Below, piece by piece: positions 16,395-26,557 of a stretch of DNA of 35,909 nucleotides (positions are counted from its first letter, which is position 1; each line of letters opens with the position of its first letter). The DNA is from Ornithinimicrobium tianjinense. GTDB lineage: Bacteria; Actinomycetota; Actinomycetes; Actinomycetales; Dermatophilaceae. The notes below the pieces were generated by a model. It worked only from the letters and a program-made list of their open reading frames with translations. It was not told where the DNA came from and searched no databases. The stretch lies in NCBI RefSeq assembly GCF_014636495.1, contig NZ_BMEM01000004.1, positions 1-35,909 on the forward strand. The letters are read 5' to 3'. A program made the translations under genes and the position numbers.

Positions 16395-16480
16395 TGTTCG
16401 TTCTCCTCTGCCGGCCGGTTCTCGCCGCACCTGTGAGGTGGCGACGAGCCTTGCCGAACGTTGTGGATGACTAGTTCTGC

Positions 16481-16527
16481 GGGGCGCAGGCCCCTGGGGG
16501 TGCTCGGGGGGCCAGGGCCCCCCGAGC
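16481..16527 (-). other. Hairpin pair at the S10/spc boundary (rpsQ-rplN)
   Basis: Just after the rpsQ stop the RNA can form a 12-bp stem of GCTCGGGGGGCC with its complement (16502-16527), followed by GGGGC-GCAG-GCCCC (16481-16494). This is the boundary between S10 and spc clusters as defined in E. coli. The stem is strong enough for partial termination. No good promoter could be recognised downstream of it. Confidence 0.6.
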
Positions 16528-16533
16528 GACGGC

Positions 16534-16869
16534 CTACTTGGCCTTCTCGAGGATCTCCACGACCCGCCAGCGCTTGGTGGCGCTCAGCGGACGGGTCTCC
16601 ATGATGAGCACGCGGTCACCGATGCCGGCGACGTTGCCCTCGTCGTGCGCCTTGACCTTGTGGCTCTTGCGCAGGACCTTGCCGTAGAGGGCGTGCTTCA
16701 CACGGTCCTCGACCAGGACGGTGACCGTCTTGTCCATCTTGTCGCTGACCACGTAGCCCTGACGGGCCTTGCGGTAGTTGCGGTCACCGCCGTGACCCAG
16801 CGCGTGCTCGTCCGGGGTGTGCGCGCCCTCGACGGTCGCGGCCTCGGTGTTCGTGGTGTTCTCGCTCAT
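16534..16869 (-). CDS. rpsQ: 30S ribosomal protein S17
   Basis: S17 is a primary 16S rRNA-binding protein with an OB fold. The core starts at about residue 32 with [30 protein letters not shown] and ends with [24 protein letters not shown]. The product is 111 residues, some 25-30 longer than the basic bacterial S17, because of an acidic, Thr/His-containing N-terminus ([15 protein letters not shown]). Similar extensions are seen in actinobacteria. It ends the S10 cluster. Confidence 0.97.
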   Translation of the reverse strand: MSENTTNTEAATVEGAHTPDEHALGHGGDRNYRKARQGYVVSDKMDKTVTVLVEDRVKHALYGKVLRKSHKVKAHDEGNVAGIGDRVLIMETRPLSATKRWRVVEILEKAK

Positions 16870-16871
16870 CC

Positions 16872-17123
16872 TCAGCCCACCTTCTCGGTCGTCGTGGTGG
16901 CCTCACGGCCGATGCCGAGCTCACGCTCGCGCATCTCGGTGTAGATGCGCGCGATGTCCTTGCGGACCGCGCGCAGGCGGCCGTGGTTCTCGAGCTGGCC
17001 GGTGGCCGACTGGAACCGCAGGTTGAACAGCTCCTTCTTGGCCTCGGCGAGAGCGTCGGCCAGCGGGCCGTCCTCCAGCCCGCGCAGCTGCTCGGGGGTC
17101 AGGTTCGTGGAACCGACTGCCAT
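16872..17123 (-). CDS. rpmC: 50S ribosomal protein L29
   Basis: L29 is a helical hairpin near the tunnel exit that takes part in binding of trigger factor and signal recognition particle. The 83-residue product has [20 protein letters not shown], the signature [34 protein letters not shown] and a short acidic/Thr tail. The ATG overlaps the rplP stop by one base. It lies 2 nt upstream of rpsQ. Confidence 0.97.
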   Translation of the reverse strand: MAVGSTNLTPEQLRGLEDGPLADALAEAKKELFNLRFQSATGQLENHGRLRAVRKDIARIYTEMRERELGIGREATTTTEKVG

Positions 17124-17542
17124 CAGATGTCACCACCCTCACGCGTGACGAAGCGGGTCTTCATAGGGAGCTTGTGCATCGCCAGGCGCATGGCCTCGCG
17201 AGCGACGTCCTCCGACACACCGGAGAGCTCGAAGAGCACCCGGCCCGGCTTGACGTTGGCGATCCACCACTCCGGAGAACCCTTACCGGAACCCATGCGG
17301 GTCTCGGCCGGCTTCTTCGTCAGCGGGCGGTCCGGGTAGATGTTGATCCACACCTTTCCACCACGCTTGATGTAGCGGGTCATGGCGATACGAGCGGACT
17401 CGATCTGGCGGTTGGTGACGTAGGCCGGCTCCAGAGCCTGGATGCCGTAGTCGCCGAACGCGATCGCGGTGCCGCCCTTGCTGCGACCGCTGCGGCCCGG
17501 GTGGTGCTGCTTGCGGTGCTTGACGCGACGGGGAATCAACAT
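17123..17542 (-). CDS. rplP: 50S ribosomal protein L16
   Basis: L16 organises the A-site region of the 50S subunit and is needed for peptidyl transferase architecture. The 139-residue product begins [20 protein letters not shown]. It contains [39 protein letters not shown] and ends [10 protein letters not shown], all standard. The ATG shares one base with the rpsC stop and the stop shares one base with the rpmC start, so three genes are translationally coupled. Confidence 0.98.
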   Translation of the reverse strand: MLIPRRVKHRKQHHPGRSGRSKGGTAIAFGDYGIQALEPAYVTNRQIESARIAMTRYIKRGGKVWINIYPDRPLTKKPAETRMGSGKGSPEWWIANVKPGRVLFELSGVSEDVAREAMRLAMHKLPMKTRFVTREGGDI

Positions 17543-18378
17543 CAGGACTGCTCTCCCTCGGTGGTGGCGGGGGCGGCCTCGACGGGAGCGGACTCTGCGG
17601 ACTCCACCGCGGCGGGCGCGTCGTCACGACGCGCGCCACGGCGGTCACCGCGACGGTCACCGCGCGGGCCACGGTCGGAGCGGCCGCCGCGACGGTCGCC
17701 GCGCGGGGCCTGCGAGGCCTCCTCGCGAGCGAGCTCCTTCGCGGTCAGGTCGCCCTTGTAGATCCAGACCTTGACGCCGATGCGGCCGAAGGTCGTCTTG
17801 GCCTCGTAGAAGCCGTAGTCGATGTTCGCGCGCAGCGTGTGCAGCGGGACGCGACCCTCGCGGTAGAACTCCGAGCGGGACATCTCGGCGCCGCCGAGAC
17901 GACCGGAGCACTGGATCCGGATGCCCTTGGCACCGGCGCGGAGGGCGGACTGCATACCCTTGCGCATCGCGCGACGGAAGGTGACGCGGGCGGCGAGCTG
18001 CTCGGCGATGCCCTGGGCGACCAGCTGAGCGTCGATCTCGGGGTTCTTGACCTCGAGGATGTTCAGCTGGACCTGCTTGCCCGTGAGCTTCTCGAGCTCA
18101 CCGCGGATGCGGTCGGCCTCGGCGCCGCGGCGGCCGATGACGATGCCCGGACGCGCGGTGTGGATGTCGACGCGGACCCGGTCACGGGTGCGCTCGATCT
18201 CCACGCGGGAGATGCCGGCGCGGTCCATGCCCTCGGCCAGGAGGTTGCGGATCGCCACATCCTCCTTGACGTAGTCGCGGTAGCGCTGACCCGGCTTGGT
18301 CGAGTCGGCGAACCAACGGCTGCGGTGGTCGGTCGTGATGCCCAGGCGGTAGCCGTTCGGGTTGATCTTCTGCCCCAT
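17542..18378 (-). CDS. rpsC: 30S ribosomal protein S3
   Basis: S3 lines the mRNA entry channel with S4 and S5. Residues 1 to about 215 are a full S3: [20 protein letters not shown], then a KH domain with [27 protein letters not shown], then the C-terminal domain ending [19 protein letters not shown]. About 60 more residues form a tail with RGDRRG-type repeats followed by an Ala/Glu-rich acidic end, probably disordered. The ATG at 18378 overlaps the rplV stop by one base. The product is 278 residues. Confidence 0.97.
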   Translation of the reverse strand: MGQKINPNGYRLGITTDHRSRWFADSTKPGQRYRDYVKEDVAIRNLLAEGMDRAGISRVEIERTRDRVRVDIHTARPGIVIGRRGAEADRIRGELEKLTGKQVQLNILEVKNPEIDAQLVAQGIAEQLAARVTFRRAMRKGMQSALRAGAKGIRIQCSGRLGGAEMSRSEFYREGRVPLHTLRANIDYGFYEAKTTFGRIGVKVWIYKGDLTAKELAREEASQAPRGDRRGGRSDRGPRGDRRGDRRGARRDDAPAAVESAESAPVEAAPATTEGEQS

Positions 18379-18755
18379 CAGCGGGTACCTCCCTTGGCGG
18401 TAGAACGGGGACGAGGAGCGACCAGCACGGTGATGTGCGAGGTGCGCTTGTTGATGCGGCTGGCGCGGCCCTGGGCGCGCGGCCGGAACCGCTTCATGGT
18501 CGGGCCCTCGTCGACGAAGGCGGCGGAGACGTACAGCTCGGCCTCGTCGAAGGCCTGCCCGGTCTTGTCGGCCTCGAAACGAGCGTTGGCCACGGCGCTG
18601 TTCAGCACCTTCAGCACGGGCTCGCTGGCCGCCTGGGGCGCGAAGCGCATGAGGGCGACGGCCTCCGGGACGCTCTTGCCCCGGATGATGTCGACCACAC
18701 GACGCGCCTTCATGGGCGTGACGCGGACGAACCGCGCCTGCGCCTTGGCTTCCAT
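18378..18755 (-). CDS. rplV: 50S ribosomal protein L22
   Basis: L22 sends a beta-hairpin into the peptide exit tunnel. I start at ATG 18755, giving [22 protein letters not shown], the normal family N-terminus, with AAGGAAGCACC before it (125 residues). A GTG at 18788, overlapping the rpsS stop as GTGA, would add 11 Thr-rich residues and remains possible. The hairpin region with [22 protein letters not shown] is intact, without the deletions linked to macrolide resistance. Confidence 0.95.
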   Translation of the reverse strand: MEAKAQARFVRVTPMKARRVVDIIRGKSVPEAVALMRFAPQAASEPVLKVLNSAVANARFEADKTGQAFDEAELYVSAAFVDEGPTMKRFRPRAQGRASRINKRTSHITVLVAPRPRSTAKGGTR

Positions 18756-18784
18756 GGTGCTTCCTTCGTTGGTGGTGGTCGTGC

Positions 18785-19066
18785 TCACCGGCGGCGACCC
18801 TTCTTGTCGTCCTTCTCGTGACCCTTGAACGTGCGGGTCGGAGAGAACTCACCGAGCTTGTGGCCGACCATCGACTCGGTCACGAAGACCGGGACGTGCT
18901 TGCGACCGTCGTGCACGGCCAGGGTGTGGCCGAGCATCTCGGGGGTGATCATCGACCGGCGGGACCAGGTCTTGATGACGTTCTTCGTGCCGGCCTCGTT
19001 CTGCGCGTCCACCTTCTTGGCCAGGTGGTCGTCGACGAACGGGCCCTTCTTCAGGCTGCGAGGCAT
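18785..19066 (-). CDS. rpsS: 30S ribosomal protein S19
   Basis: S19 forms a complex with S13 in the 30S head and contacts the tRNAs. The 93-residue product begins [20 protein letters not shown] and carries the conserved [45 protein letters not shown] region in full, ending with a basic tail. It lies 18 nt after rplB, and its start is preceded by GGGAGTTAACGAGAC. Confidence 0.98.
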   Translation of the reverse strand: MPRSLKKGPFVDDHLAKKVDAQNEAGTKNVIKTWSRRSMITPEMLGHTLAVHDGRKHVPVFVTESMVGHKLGEFSPTRTFKGHEKDDKKGRRR

Positions 19067-19084
19067 GTCTCGTTAACTCCCTGC

Positions 19085-19921
19085 TCAGCGCTTCTTGCCG
19101 GTACGGCGACGGCGCACGATGAGCTTGTCGCTCGGCTTGTTGGGCTTACGGGTGCGGCCCTCGGGCTGGCCCCACGGGCTGACCGGGTGACGGCCACCGG
19201 AGGTCTTACCCTCACCACCACCGTGCGGGTGGTCGACCGGGTTCATCACGACACCGCGGACGGTCGGGCGCTTGCCCTTCCACCGCATACGACCGGCCTT
19301 GCCCCAGTTGATGTTGCTCTGCTCGGCGTTGCCGACCTCGCCGACGGTGGCGCGGCAGCGCGCGTCGACGTTGCGGATCTCGCCGGAGGGCATCCGGAGC
19401 TGGGCCATCGAGCCCTCCTTGGCGACCAGCTGGACGCGGGTGCCGGCGGAGCGGGCGATCTTGGCGCCGCCACCGGGGCGCAGCTCGATGCAGTGGACGA
19501 CCGTACCGACCGGGATGTTGCGCAGCGGCAGGTTGTTGCCCGGCTTGATGTCGGCCGACGGACCGTTCTCGATGACGTCGCCCTGCTTGAGCTTGTTCGG
19601 CGCGATGATGTAGCGCTTCTCGCCGTCCGTGTAGTGGAGCAGCGCGATGCGGGCGGTGCGGTTGGGGTCGTACTCGATGTGCGCGACCTTGGCGTTGACG
19701 CCGTCCTTGTCGTGGCGACGGAAGTCGATGACGCGGTAGGCGCGCTTGTGACCGCCACCGATGTGGCGGGTCGTGATGCGGCCGGTCGCGTTACGACCAC
19801 CGGTCTTGGACAGCGGCTTGACCAGCGACTTCTCGGGGGTGCTGCGGGTCACCTCGACGAAGTCGGCCACGCTCGAGCCACGGCGACCAGGCGTCGTCGG
19901 CTTGTACTTGCGGATAGCCAT
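19085..19921 (-). CDS. rplB: 50S ribosomal protein L2
   Basis: L2 is required for subunit association and for peptidyl transferase activity. The 278-residue product starts [20 protein letters not shown] and contains the conserved [19 protein letters not shown] loop with the essential His. It ends in a basic RRRRTGKKR tail. Length and both ends match the family. The ATG follows AGAGGAATTCACCA. It belongs to the S10 cluster between rplW and rpsS. Confidence 0.98.
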   Translation of the reverse strand: MAIRKYKPTTPGRRGSSVADFVEVTRSTPEKSLVKPLSKTGGRNATGRITTRHIGGGHKRAYRVIDFRRHDKDGVNAKVAHIEYDPNRTARIALLHYTDGEKRYIIAPNKLKQGDVIENGPSADIKPGNNLPLRNIPVGTVVHCIELRPGGGAKIARSAGTRVQLVAKEGSMAQLRMPSGEIRNVDARCRATVGEVGNAEQSNINWGKAGRMRWKGKRPTVRGVVMNPVDHPHGGGEGKTSGGRHPVSPWGQPEGRTRKPNKPSDKLIVRRRRTGKKR

Positions 19922-19960
19922 TGGTGAATTCCTCTAACTCTCGTCTCGACTCGCGGCAGC

Positions 19961-20263
19961 TCAGAGCGTGCCGAAGATGTCGATGGTGCCTTCGCGCAGC
20001 GTGACGATCGCGCGCTTGGTGTCCTTGCGCTTGCCCAGGCCGAACCGCGTGCGACGGGTCTTGCCCTGGCGGTTGAGCGTGTGCACCGAGCTCACCTTGA
20101 CGCCGAAGATGCTCTCCACGGCCTTCTTGATCTCGGACTTGTTCGCGCGCGGGTCCACGATGAAGGTGTACTTGCCCTGGTCCAGCAGCGCGTACGACTT
20201 CTCGGAGACGACCGGCGCCAGCAGGATGTCGCGCGGGTCCTTGTTCACGACGGGGGTGCTCAC
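19961..20263 (-). CDS. rplW: 50S ribosomal protein L23
   Basis: L23 is at the tunnel exit and docks trigger factor and signal recognition particle. The 100-residue product has [28 protein letters not shown] and [34 protein letters not shown] start at the GTG at 20263, which overlaps the rplD stop as GTGA and has GGAGGAGTCCAA upstream. A longer frame beginning inside rplD is not coding. This start gives the usual family length. Confidence 0.97.
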   Translation of the reverse strand: MSTPVVNKDPRDILLAPVVSEKSYALLDQGKYTFIVDPRANKSEIKKAVESIFGVKVSSVHTLNRQGKTRRTRFGLGKRKDTKRAIVTLREGTIDIFGTL

Positions 20264-20922
20264 TTGGACTCCTCCTCGGTGGTGGCGGTCGCGCCCTTGG
20301 CGGCACCCGACACGAAGGCGTCCAGCGCGGCCTGCGTGAAGACCACGTCGTCGGCGCACAGCACGTCGTAGGTGTTGAGCTGGTCGACGAACAGGACGTG
20401 CACCTCGGCGAGGTTGCGCACGCTGCGCAGACCCAGGTCGTCGGCGCGGTCCAGGACGACGAGCAGGTTGGGGCGCTCGGTCAGACCGGCCAGCGCACCG
20501 GCGGCCGACTTGGTGGACGGGGCGTCGCCCTCCACCAGGGAGGACAGCACGTGGATGCGGCCGTGGCGCGCCCGGTCGGAGAGAGCGCCGCGCAGGGCGG
20601 CGGCCTTCATCTTCTTGGGGGTGCGCTGCGAGTAGTCACGCGGCTGCGGACCGTGGACGGTGCCACCGCCGGCGAACTGCGGCGCGCGGGTCGAGCCCTG
20701 ACGGGCGCGACCGGTGCCCTTCTGGCGGTAGGGCTTGCGGCCACCGCCGCGGACGTCGCCGCGGGTCTTGGTGGCGTGGGTGCCCTGGCGGGCGGCAGCA
20801 AGCTGCGCCACGACGACCTGGTGGATCAGCGGCACGTTGGTCTGCACGTCGAACAGCTCGGCGGGCAGCTCCACCGTGCCGGCGTCGCCGCCGGTCGGGT
20901 TGGTGATGGTGACGGTCGTCAT
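20260..20922 (-). CDS. rplD: 50S ribosomal protein L4
   Basis: L4 lines the exit tunnel with L22. The 220-residue product has [64 protein letters not shown], the extended loop that reaches the tunnel, intact. In E. coli L4 represses the S10 operon through the leader. The 5' leader here is long enough (about 270 nt) to hold such a site, but none was identified. It lies 7 nt after rplC. Confidence 0.98.
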   Translation of the reverse strand: MTTVTITNPTGGDAGTVELPAELFDVQTNVPLIHQVVVAQLAAARQGTHATKTRGDVRGGGRKPYRQKGTGRARQGSTRAPQFAGGGTVHGPQPRDYSQRTPKKMKAAALRGALSDRARHGRIHVLSSLVEGDAPSTKSAAGALAGLTERPNLLVVLDRADDLGLRSVRNLAEVHVLFVDQLNTYDVLCADDVVFTQAALDAFVSGAAKGATATTEEESK

Positions 20923-20929
20923 GAGGTGC

Positions 20930-21586
20930 TCACGCCCCCTTCGCGGCCGTGCGGACCAGGACGACGCCGCCGCGGGCGCCGGGCACGGCGCCCTTGACCA
21001 GCAGCAGGCCCTTGTCCGCGTCCACGGCGTGGATGGTCAGGTTCGAGGTGGTCTGGCGCACGCCACCCATGCGGCCGGCCATGCGCAGGCCCTTGAAGAC
21101 GCGACCCGGGGTGGCGCAGCCACCGATCGAGCCCGGCTTGCGGTGGTTGCGGTGCGCACCGTGGGAGGCGGAGACACCGGCGAAGCCGTGACGCTTCATG
21201 ACACCGGCGAAGCCCTTGCCCTTGGTGGTGCCGGTGATGTCGACCTTCTGGCCGGCCTCGAAGGTCTCGACGGTGACCTCCTGGCCGAGCGAGTAGTCGG
21301 CGGCGTCGGCGGTGCGGAGCTCGACGAGGTGACGGCGCGGCGTCACGCCGGCCTTCTCGAAGTGGCCCTTGAGCGGCTTGGTGACCTTGCGCGGGTCGAT
21401 CGCGCCGAAGGCGATCTGCACGGCGTCGTACCCGTCGGTCTCGGCGTTGCGGACCTGGGTCACGACGTTCGGGGCAGCCTGGATCACAGTCACGGGGATC
21501 AGGCGGTTGTCAGCGTCCCAGACCTGGGTCATGCCGAGCTTCTCGCCGAGGACACCCTTGACGCTGCGCGTGGTGATGGCAGTCAT
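20930..21586 (-). CDS. rplC: 50S ribosomal protein L3
   Basis: L3 reaches toward the peptidyl transferase centre and helps start 50S assembly. The 218-residue product has [36 protein letters not shown] and the central-loop segment [18 protein letters not shown]. It ends in [17 protein letters not shown]. The ATG follows AAGGACCAATCACCA. A few residues ([10 protein letters not shown]) precede the common start. It is second in the S10 cluster. Confidence 0.98.
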   Translation of the reverse strand: MTAITTRSVKGVLGEKLGMTQVWDADNRLIPVTVIQAAPNVVTQVRNAETDGYDAVQIAFGAIDPRKVTKPLKGHFEKAGVTPRRHLVELRTADAADYSLGQEVTVETFEAGQKVDITGTTKGKGFAGVMKRHGFAGVSASHGAHRNHRKPGSIGGCATPGRVFKGLRMAGRMGGVRQTTSNLTIHAVDADKGLLLVKGAVPGARGGVVLVRTAAKGA

Positions 21587-21599
21587 TGGTGATTGGTCC

Positions 21600-21908
21600 T
21601 TACAGCTTGATCTCGATGTTGACGTCCGCCGGCAGGTCGAGACGCATCAACGAGTCGACCGCCTTGGGGGTCGGGTCGACGATGTCGATGAGGCGCTTGT
21701 GCGTGCGCATCTCGAAGTGCTCGCGGCTGTCCTTGTACTTGTGGGGCGACCGGATGACGCAGAAGACGTTCTTCTCCGTCGGCAGCGGCACCGGGCCGAC
21801 CACGGTCGCACCGGCACGGGTCACCGTGTCAACGATCTTGCGCGCCGAGCTGTCGATGACCTCGTGGTCATAAGACTTCAGCCGGATGCGGATCTTCTGT
21901 CCCGCCAT
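21600..21908 (-). CDS. rpsJ: 30S ribosomal protein S10
   Basis: S10 acts in the 30S head and, with NusB, in transcription antitermination at boxA. That is notable given the boxA-like rRNA leader at the left of the window. The 102-residue product [21 protein letters not shown]...DVNIEIKL matches the family end to end. The ATG has only a loose GAGAGAGAG purine tract upstream. It is the first gene of the S10 cluster, preceded by a leader of about 270 nt and the promoter at 22187-22215. Confidence 0.98.
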   Translation of the reverse strand: MAGQKIRIRLKSYDHEVIDSSARKIVDTVTRAGATVVGPVPLPTEKNVFCVIRSPHKYKDSREHFEMRTHKRLIDIVDPTPKAVDSLMRLDLPADVNIEIKL

Positions 21909-22315
21909 CGCTTGTCTGACTCTCTCTCGTCGTACTGCTGAACATTCGAAGGCCGGTCGCTCCCGGGCCCTTCACCGACCCCCGCGCTCGGGCGTGTCGC
22001 ACGCCCTGCGGGTTGCGCCCGTGTCAGCATTTCTGCATCGGGCTGGTGTCAGGTCCCGGTCGTGACCGGGGCTTGCGCTGCCGTCGCCCGCGCTCTGACC
22101 GGACGAGGGACTCGTCGGTCGTCGGCGCGTGCCGGACGGGCGGTGGAGAGCACATGGGTGCACGCCACGCGTCAAGCAACCTGTCTAGTGTGCCATGAAC
22201 CTGCCGAGCACCCAAATCCGTGCTCGGGCCCCCTCGGTCCGGTGATCGGGACGTCCTTGTCCCACTCACGCGTCCCGGTCCGGCCCTCTGCCCCCGCCTC
22301 TCCCCCGACGAGGGC
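21909..22315 (-). other. Gene-free region: S10 operon leader and promoter
   Basis: This 407-nt gap between yceI and rpsJ holds no convincing gene. The S10 promoter lies at 22187-22215, leaving a leader of about 270 nt. Within the leader are two clear hairpins, CCCGGTC/GACCGGG (22055-22070) and GGGCGTG-TCG-CACGCCC (21990-22006). No terminator for yceI was found between 22216 and 22315. The leader could hold ribosomal-protein-binding or attenuation structure, which sequence alone does not prove. Confidence 0.6.
22187..22215 (-). promoter_or_regulatory. S10 operon promoter
   Basis: The minus strand has TTGGGT (22210-22215) and CACACT (22187-22192) with a 17-bp spacer, preceded by CACGGATT. CACGGATTTGG is the same 11-mer found at both proximal rRNA promoters, and CTAG follows the -10 hexamer's CT in a similar way. 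The -10 departs from TAnnnT in its first base. Confidence 0.55.
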
Positions 22316-22903
22316 TCAGCCCTCGCCGGCCTCCGCGGGCGCCTCGCCCGCGCCCTCGACCTTGATCGCGGAGATCTCGAACTCGAGGGTGACCTTTTCC
22401 GAGACCAGCACGCCACCCTTGTCCAGCGGCATGTTCCAGTGCAGGCCGAACTCGCGGCGGTTGAGCCGCCGGGTGGCCTCGAAACCGGCCCGCAGGTTGC
22501 CCATGGGGTCGCGCTGGATGCCGAGCAGCTCGATCGGGATCGCCACCTGCTTGGTGACGTCGCGGATGGACAGGTCCCCCACGACCATGAAGTTGTTCTC
22601 CTCGACCTCGTCCACCGTGGTGGAGACGAAGCGGATCTCCGGGTAGGTCTCGACGTCGAAGAAGTCGACGCTGCGCAGGTGCTCGTCGCGCTGCTCGTTG
22701 TAGGTGTCGACGCTGGCCGCCTGGATCACGACCTCGACCCTGGAACGCGAGACGTCGTCGGCATCGACGTGGATGGTGCCCGCGACCTCCTTGAAGGTGC
22801 CGCGCACCGTGGTCACCATGGCATGCCGGGCCGAGAAGCCCACCCGGGTGTGCGCGGGGTCGAAGTGCCACTCACCACTGGTGGACCGGTCAAAAGAAGT
22901 CAT
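22316..22903 (-). CDS. YceI family protein (lipocalin-like isoprenoid-binding fold)
   Basis: The 195-residue protein has the YceI pattern: GEWHFDPAHTRVGFSARHAMVTTVRGTFKEVAGTIHVD, then SVDFFDVETYPEIRFVST, then RDPMGNLRAGFEATRRLNRREFGLHWN. Members form a lipocalin-like barrel that holds a polyisoprenoid in E. coli YceI. There is no signal peptide, so this one is likely cytoplasmic. Its C-terminal tail is Ala/Glu/Gly-rich. It lies alone between the str and S10 clusters, after the tuf terminator. TAACGT sits 6 nt before the ATG and no ribosome binding site is present, which suggests a leaderless mRNA. Function in the cell is unknown. Confidence 0.93.
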   Translation of the reverse strand: MTSFDRSTSGEWHFDPAHTRVGFSARHAMVTTVRGTFKEVAGTIHVDADDVSRSRVEVVIQAASVDTYNEQRDEHLRSVDFFDVETYPEIRFVSTTVDEVEENNFMVVGDLSIRDVTKQVAIPIELLGIQRDPMGNLRAGFEATRRLNRREFGLHWNMPLDKGGVLVSEKVTLEFEISAIKVEGAGEAPAEAGEG

Positions 22904-22909
22904 AGGCAG

Positions 22910-22940
22910 ACGTTACCTGCCGGAACGGCATACCACCCAG
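22910..22940 (-). promoter_or_regulatory. Candidate leaderless promoter of the yceI-family gene
   Basis: The minus strand shows CTGGGT (22935-22940) and TAACGT (22910-22915), spacer 19 bp. Six bases separate the -10 from the ATG, so transcription would start at or next to the start codon. Leaderless starts with TAnnnT at this distance are common in actinobacteria. Confidence 0.5.
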
Positions 22941-22959
22941 TCGGCACGCGGGCCCGACG

Positions 22960-23001
22960 GCAGCGGGCCCCGCCACCCGGAAGGGTGACGGGGCCCGCTG
23001 C
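22960..23001 (-). terminator. Terminator of the str cluster, after tuf
   Basis: GCAGCGGGCCCCG (22960-22972) pairs with CGGGGCCCGCTGC (22989-23001), and after one mismatch CACCC pairs with GGGTG around a short GGAA loop. It begins 19 nt past the tuf stop. No U-run follows. A CGGCATACC motif (22926-22934) lies just downstream. Confidence 0.75.
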
Positions 23002-23019
23002 AGACCGTGAGAGGTCAGA

Positions 23020-24213
<1,194 letters not shown>

Positions 24214-24310
24214 TGGTGTCCTCCTGTTGGACGTGTGTTGCGATCGTCACCGGCTGGACTGCCGGGGCGACGTCTTCGGGTTTTGATGGATGGTGAAGCT
24301 GGAGGTCCAT

Positions 24311-24328
24311 CACTCCGCGGACGGAGTG
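24311..24328 (-). other. Short hairpin between fusA and tuf
   Basis: CACTCCG (24311-24317) pairs with CGGAGTG (24322-24328) around a 4-nt loop, starting 8 nt after the fusA stop. It lies in a 122-nt gap. It may slow or partly end transcription, or protect the upstream message. No clear tuf-specific promoter was found in the gap. Confidence 0.45.
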
Positions 24329-24335
24329 AGTCAGC

Positions 24336-26438
24336 TCACTCGCCGCGGACCTTCTTGATGATCTCCTCGGCCACGTTCCGCGGAACCTCGGCGTAGGAGT
24401 CGAACTGCATCGTGTAGTTGGCACGACCCTGCGTCTTGGAGCGGAGGTCACCAACGTACCCGAACATCTCCGACAGCGGGACCAGGGCCTTGACGACCTT
24501 GGCACCGGAGATGTCCTCCATGGCCTGGATCTGACCACGACGGCTGTTGAGGTCACCGATCACGTCGCCCATGTAGTCCTCGGGCGTACGGACCTCGACC
24601 GACATCATCGGCTCGAGCAGGGCCGGGTCGGCCTTGCGGGCGGCCTCCTTGAAGGCCATCGAACCGGCGATCTTGAACGCCATCTCCGAGGAGTCGACGT
24701 CGTGGTAGGCACCGTCGATGAGGGTGGCCTTGACGCCGACGACCGGGTAGCCGGCGAGGATGCCCAGCTGCATGGCGTCCTGGATGCCCGCGTCGACCGA
24801 GGGGATGTACTCCTTCGGCACGCGGCCACCGGTGACGACGTTGTCGAAGACGTAGAGCTCGCCCTCGGCAGTGTCGATCGGCTCCAGGGAGATCTGGATC
24901 TTCGCGAACTGGCCCGACCCACCCGTCTGCTTCTTGTGGGTGTAGTCGAACTTCTCGACCGTGCGTCGCAGCGTCTCGCGGTAGGCGACCTGCGGGGCGC
25001 CGACGTTCGCCTCGACCTTGAACTCGCGCTTCATGCGGTCCACGAGGATGTCGAGGTGGAGCTCGCCCATACCGCCGATGACGGTCTGGCCGGTCTCCTC
25101 GTCCAGGCGGACGGTGAAGGTCGGGTCCTCCTGCGCCAGCTTCTGGATCGCCGTGCCCAGCTTCTCCTGGTCACCCTTGGTCTTGGGCTCGATCGCCACG
25201 TGGATGACCGGCTCCGGGAACGTCATCGACTCCAGGATGATCTGGTCGTTGACGTCGCAGAGGGTGTCACCGGTCGTGGTGTCCTTGAGGCCGATGACCG
25301 CGTAGATGTGGCCCGCCGACACCTTCTCGACCGGGTTCTCCTTGTTGGCGTGCATCTGGAACAGCTTGCCCAGACGCTCCTTGCGGCCCTTGGTGGCGTT
25401 CATCACGGGCTGGCCCGCGGTGATCTCGCCGGAGTAGACGCGGATGTAGGTCAGGGTGCCGAAGAACGGGTGCGTGGCGATCTTGAACGCCAGCGCCGCG
25501 AAGGGCTCGTCCGAGGACGGCTTGCGGGAGATCACGGTCTCCTCGTCGCCCGGCTTGTGCCCCTCGGTGGGGGGGAGGTCCAGCGGGGACGGCAGGTAGG
25601 CCACGACCGCGTCGAGCAGGGGCTGGACGCCCTTGTTCTTGAACGCGGTGCCGCAGAAGACCGGGTTGACCTCGCCGGCCAGCGTGAGCGCACGGACGCC
25701 GGCGTGGATCTCGTCCTCGGTCAGCTCCTCGCCGCCGAGGTACTTCTCGAGCAGGTCCTCGTCGGCCTCGGCGACCTTCTCGACCAGGGCGTTGCGGTAC
25801 TCCTCCGCCTTGTCCTTCAGGTCCTCGGGGATCTCGACGATCTCGTAGTCCTCGCCGAGCGCGGTCTCCTTCGGCCACACCAGGGCCTTCATGGTGACCA
25901 GGTCGACCATGCCGACGAAGTCGGACTCGGAGCCGATGGGCAGCTGCATGACCAGCGGGGTCGCGCCGAGACGGTCGACCATGGTCTGCACGGAGAAGTA
26001 GAAGTCCGCGCCCATCTTGTCCATCTTATTGATGAAGCACATGCGCGGGACGCCGTACTTGTCGGCCTGGCGCCACACGGTCTCGGACTGGGGCTCCACA
26101 CCCTCCTTGCCGTCGAACACGGCGACCGCGCCGTCGAGCACCCGGAGGTTGCGCTCCACCTCGACGGTGAAGTCCACGTGGCCCGGGGTGTCGATCAGGT
26201 TGATCTGGGTGCCCTTCCAGAAGCTGGTGACAGCAGCGGAGGTGATGGTGATACCCCGCTCCTTCTCCTGCTCCATCCAGTCGGTCGTCGACGCACCGTC
26301 GTGCGTCTCACCCATCTTGTGCTTGACACCCGTGTAGAACAGGATGCGCTCGGTGGTCGTCGTCTTGCCGGCATCGATGTGCGCCATGATGCCGATGTTG
26401 CGGACCTTCCTCAGGTCCGTCAGGACGTCCTGTGCCAC
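24336..26438 (-). CDS. fusA: Elongation factor G
   Basis: EF-G drives translocation and, with RRF, ribosome recycling. The 700-residue protein has the P-loop [12 protein letters not shown] (19-30), switch regions with [22 protein letters not shown] and NKMD. Domains II to V are complete, including the domain IV tip with [20 protein letters not shown] and the C-terminal [20 protein letters not shown]. Nothing suggests truncation or frameshift. The ATG follows CAGAGAGAGAGACCGTGGCAC in a loose way. It lies between rpsG and tuf. Confidence 0.98.
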   Translation of the reverse strand: MAQDVLTDLRKVRNIGIMAHIDAGKTTTTERILFYTGVKHKMGETHDGASTTDWMEQEKERGITITSAAVTSFWKGTQINLIDTPGHVDFTVEVERNLRVLDGAVAVFDGKEGVEPQSETVWRQADKYGVPRMCFINKMDKMGADFYFSVQTMVDRLGATPLVMQLPIGSESDFVGMVDLVTMKALVWPKETALGEDYEIVEIPEDLKDKAEEYRNALVEKVAEADEDLLEKYLGGEELTEDEIHAGVRALTLAGEVNPVFCGTAFKNKGVQPLLDAVVAYLPSPLDLPPTEGHKPGDEETVISRKPSSDEPFAALAFKIATHPFFGTLTYIRVYSGEITAGQPVMNATKGRKERLGKLFQMHANKENPVEKVSAGHIYAVIGLKDTTTGDTLCDVNDQIILESMTFPEPVIHVAIEPKTKGDQEKLGTAIQKLAQEDPTFTVRLDEETGQTVIGGMGELHLDILVDRMKREFKVEANVGAPQVAYRETLRRTVEKFDYTHKKQTGGSGQFAKIQISLEPIDTAEGELYVFDNVVTGGRVPKEYIPSVDAGIQDAMQLGILAGYPVVGVKATLIDGAYHDVDSSEMAFKIAGSMAFKEAARKADPALLEPMMSVEVRTPEDYMGDVIGDLNSRRGQIQAMEDISGAKVVKALVPLSEMFGYVGDLRSKTQGRANYTMQFDSYAEVPRNVAEEIIKKVRGE

Positions 26439-26493
26439 GGTCTCTCTCTCTGCTTGGTCGTCTCGTGGTCGGTGGGTATGCGGTGCGGGTGGC

Positions 26494-26552
26494 GGGGGGT
26501 GAGGGGCGCGGCACGCGCCCGGGGGCGCGGCTGCGGCATACCCTCACCCCCC
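26494..26552 (-). other. Large stem between rpsG and fusA with alternative pairing
   Basis: GGGGGGTGAGGG (26494-26505) pairs perfectly with CCCTCACCCCCC (26541-26552), and inside it GGGCGCG pairs with CGCGCCC (26504-26520). A second outer pairing, GGGTATGC (26474-26481) with GCATACCC (26536-26543), uses some of the same bases. The two forms therefore exclude each other. The stem starts 6 nt past the rpsG stop. Confidence 0.55.
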
Positions 26553-26557
26553 GGGCA

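Noticed and set aside
21909-22186. L4-binding S10 leader as in E. coli
   Set aside because: Hairpins are present, but no specific similarity to the E. coli leader could be seen, so no regulatory call was made.
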